Of a stretch of DNA of 64,000 bases, positions 63,145-64,000 are shown in pieces. Source of the stretch: CAIYZT01 sp947461435 (GTDB taxonomy: Bacteria > Pseudomonadota > Alphaproteobacteria > Rhodobacterales > Rhodobacteraceae); the NCBI GenBank assembly GCA_965284435.1, contig OZ260083.1:992001-1056000 (forward strand), given 5' to 3'. Under the pieces are notes generated by a model. The model ran no database searches, was not told where the DNA came from, and saw only the letters and a program-made list of their open reading frames with translations. The stretch's first letter is position 1; each line of letters starts with the position of its first letter. The translations under genes and the position numbers were made by a program.

Positions 63145-63282
63145 GGTCTCTCCCCACCGCAACAGTGTCGCATGGCAACGGCAGCGCGCAACATGACTTT
63201 TGGCATATGTCAGGTCCGAATGGTTGATGGGCCCCGCGGGTGGGCCTAGTGTGACCGCAATCTGAGTCAGAAAGCCAGATCC

Positions 63283-64000
63283 ATGAAACTTGGCAATGCA
63301 CCCTGCTCGTGGGGCGTCTTCTACCCGACCGGCAACACCATCACTGCCGAGGGTTATCTGGATGCTGTCGCGCGCGCCGGATACCGGTTCACCGAACTTG
63401 GCCCCTTGGGGTTCATGGGGCAGGACCCGGCACGGATCGCCGAGGCGCTGAAATCCCGCGGGCTGGAACCGGCGGGCGCCTGCCATGTTCACACCTTGGC
63501 AGATCCCGCCTCCAAACCGGCCCTGATCGCAGATCTGCACCGCTGGGGGCACCTGCTGTCGGCGCTTGGCGCCCCGACCCTTGTTCTGATGGACGAAAGC
63601 GAATGGTATCCCCCGGCCCATCCCGGCCGGGTTGATCGCACAGGTTGGCAAACGGCGATCTCCATGATCCGCGACGCCCACCAAATGATGGCCGACCAGT
63701 ATGGCATCGCACTCTACATTCATCCCCACGTCGGCACCTGCATCGAGCGGGAAGATCAGATCAACCGTTTGCTGGACGAAACCGATGTTGCTGTCTGCTT
63801 TGACACCGGTCACCACGCCTTTTGGGATCAAGATGTCTTGTCCTACATGGATCAGATCTGGAACCGGATCCGAATGGTTCACTTGAAAAATGTCGATCCT
63901 CAGGTGCGCGCCCGGGTTTTGCAGGGCGACCTTGGGGTCAACGCGTCATTTGCGGCGGGCGTGATGTCTCCGCTCATGCAGGGCGCTGTGGATATCCCGG
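63283..64000 (+). CDS. Sugar phosphate isomerase/epimerase, IolE-like TIM barrel (partial)
   Basis: The first 239 codons are visible; the gene runs off the right edge. It opens NAPCSWGVFYPTGN, then AGYRFTELGPLGF, CHVHTLADP, LYIHPHVGTCIE (metal His), FDTGHHAFWD and IRMVHLKNVDPQVRARV, ending near GVMSPLMQGAVDIP. These blocks match the xylose-isomerase-like TIM-barrel family and most closely myo-inosose-2 dehydratase (IolE). It may dehydrate, epimerise or isomerise the keto product made by the Gfo/Idh/MocA enzyme. It is divergent from the LuxR regulator. Confidence 0.85.
   Translation, partial: MKLGNAPCSWGVFYPTGNTITAEGYLDAVARAGYRFTELGPLGFMGQDPARIAEALKSRGLEPAGACHVHTLADPASKPALIADLHRWGHLLSALGAPTLVLMDESEWYPPAHPGRVDRTGWQTAISMIRDAHQMMADQYGIALYIHPHVGTCIEREDQINRLLDETDVAVCFDTGHHAFWDQDVLSYMDQIWNRIRMVHLKNVDPQVRARVLQGDLGVNASFAAGVMSPLMQGAVDIP

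Noticed and set aside
1..64000. CRISPR arrays, insertion sequences, phage genes, rRNA operons
   Set aside because: None seen: no regularly spaced repeats, transposase or integrase motifs, phage structural genes or rRNA sequences.

Overview
The window looks like chromosomal DNA of a marine-type alphaproteobacterium of the Rhodobacterales (Roseobacter group). This is inferred from moderately high G+C, an ATP-type pckA divergent from chvI-chvG-hprK-rapZ-EIIA-HPr, a methylsuccinyl-CoA dehydrogenase of the ethylmalonyl-CoA pathway, an etfBA pair, and Rhodobacterales-typical proteins such as the DUF6473-like and twin-transmembrane families. I see no insertion sequence, prophage, CRISPR array or rRNA; the one RNA gene is tRNA-Trp(CCA). 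The window cuts a gene at each end.

Layout. 1-9.7 kb: a membrane-anchored alpha/beta hydrolase (partial), a very large cyclic beta-1,2-glucan synthase (ndvB) and an EcfG-like ECF sigma factor. Upstream of ndvB lies a perfect match to the EcfG promoter consensus (GGAAC-N16-CGTT). 9.9-13.3 kb: deoC with a tandem-domain aldehyde dehydrogenase for deoxyribose/acetaldehyde use. 13.5-23.7 kb: nhaD, a P-loop kinase, EamA, MFS and TauE transporters, adenine deaminase, a GFA-type zinc protein, an extended SDR and mcd. 23.7-31.0 kb: the central carbon-control locus, where pckA diverges from chvI-chvG-hprK-rapZ-EIIA-ptsH and an acyltransferase; their shared intergenic region carries a 13-bp direct repeat with a 21-bp period.

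31.0-47.6 kb: hydroxybutyryl-CoA dehydrogenase, a DUF6473-like protein, etfBA, a GyrI-like protein, PduO-type cobalamin adenosyltransferase with a twin-TM protein, a glycosyltransferase/SDR pair, an SH3 protein, parC, a PiuC-type hydroxylase with a secreted partner, a P450, a lipoprotein, tuf, a methyltransferase-like protein, a second GFA protein and tRNA-Trp. 47.6-51 kb: a NitT/TauT/Ssu-type ABC transporter of unknown substrate. 51.5-54.8 kb: fadJ-type and fadA beta-oxidation genes.

54.8-64 kb: a sugar or cyclitol catabolic cluster. A LuxR-type regulator is followed by a tightly packed seven-gene operon (Gfo/Idh/MocA oxidoreductase, bicupin, ROK kinase, Tat-exported binding protein, two permeases, ATPase), with a divergent IolE-like TIM-barrel gene running off the end. 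The combination does not match a pathway I can name and is the best candidate here for an undescribed catabolic system. The beta-oxidation genes, hydroxybutyryl-CoA dehydrogenase, ETF, Mcd and PckA together suit growth on fatty acids, C2 compounds and gluconeogenic substrates.
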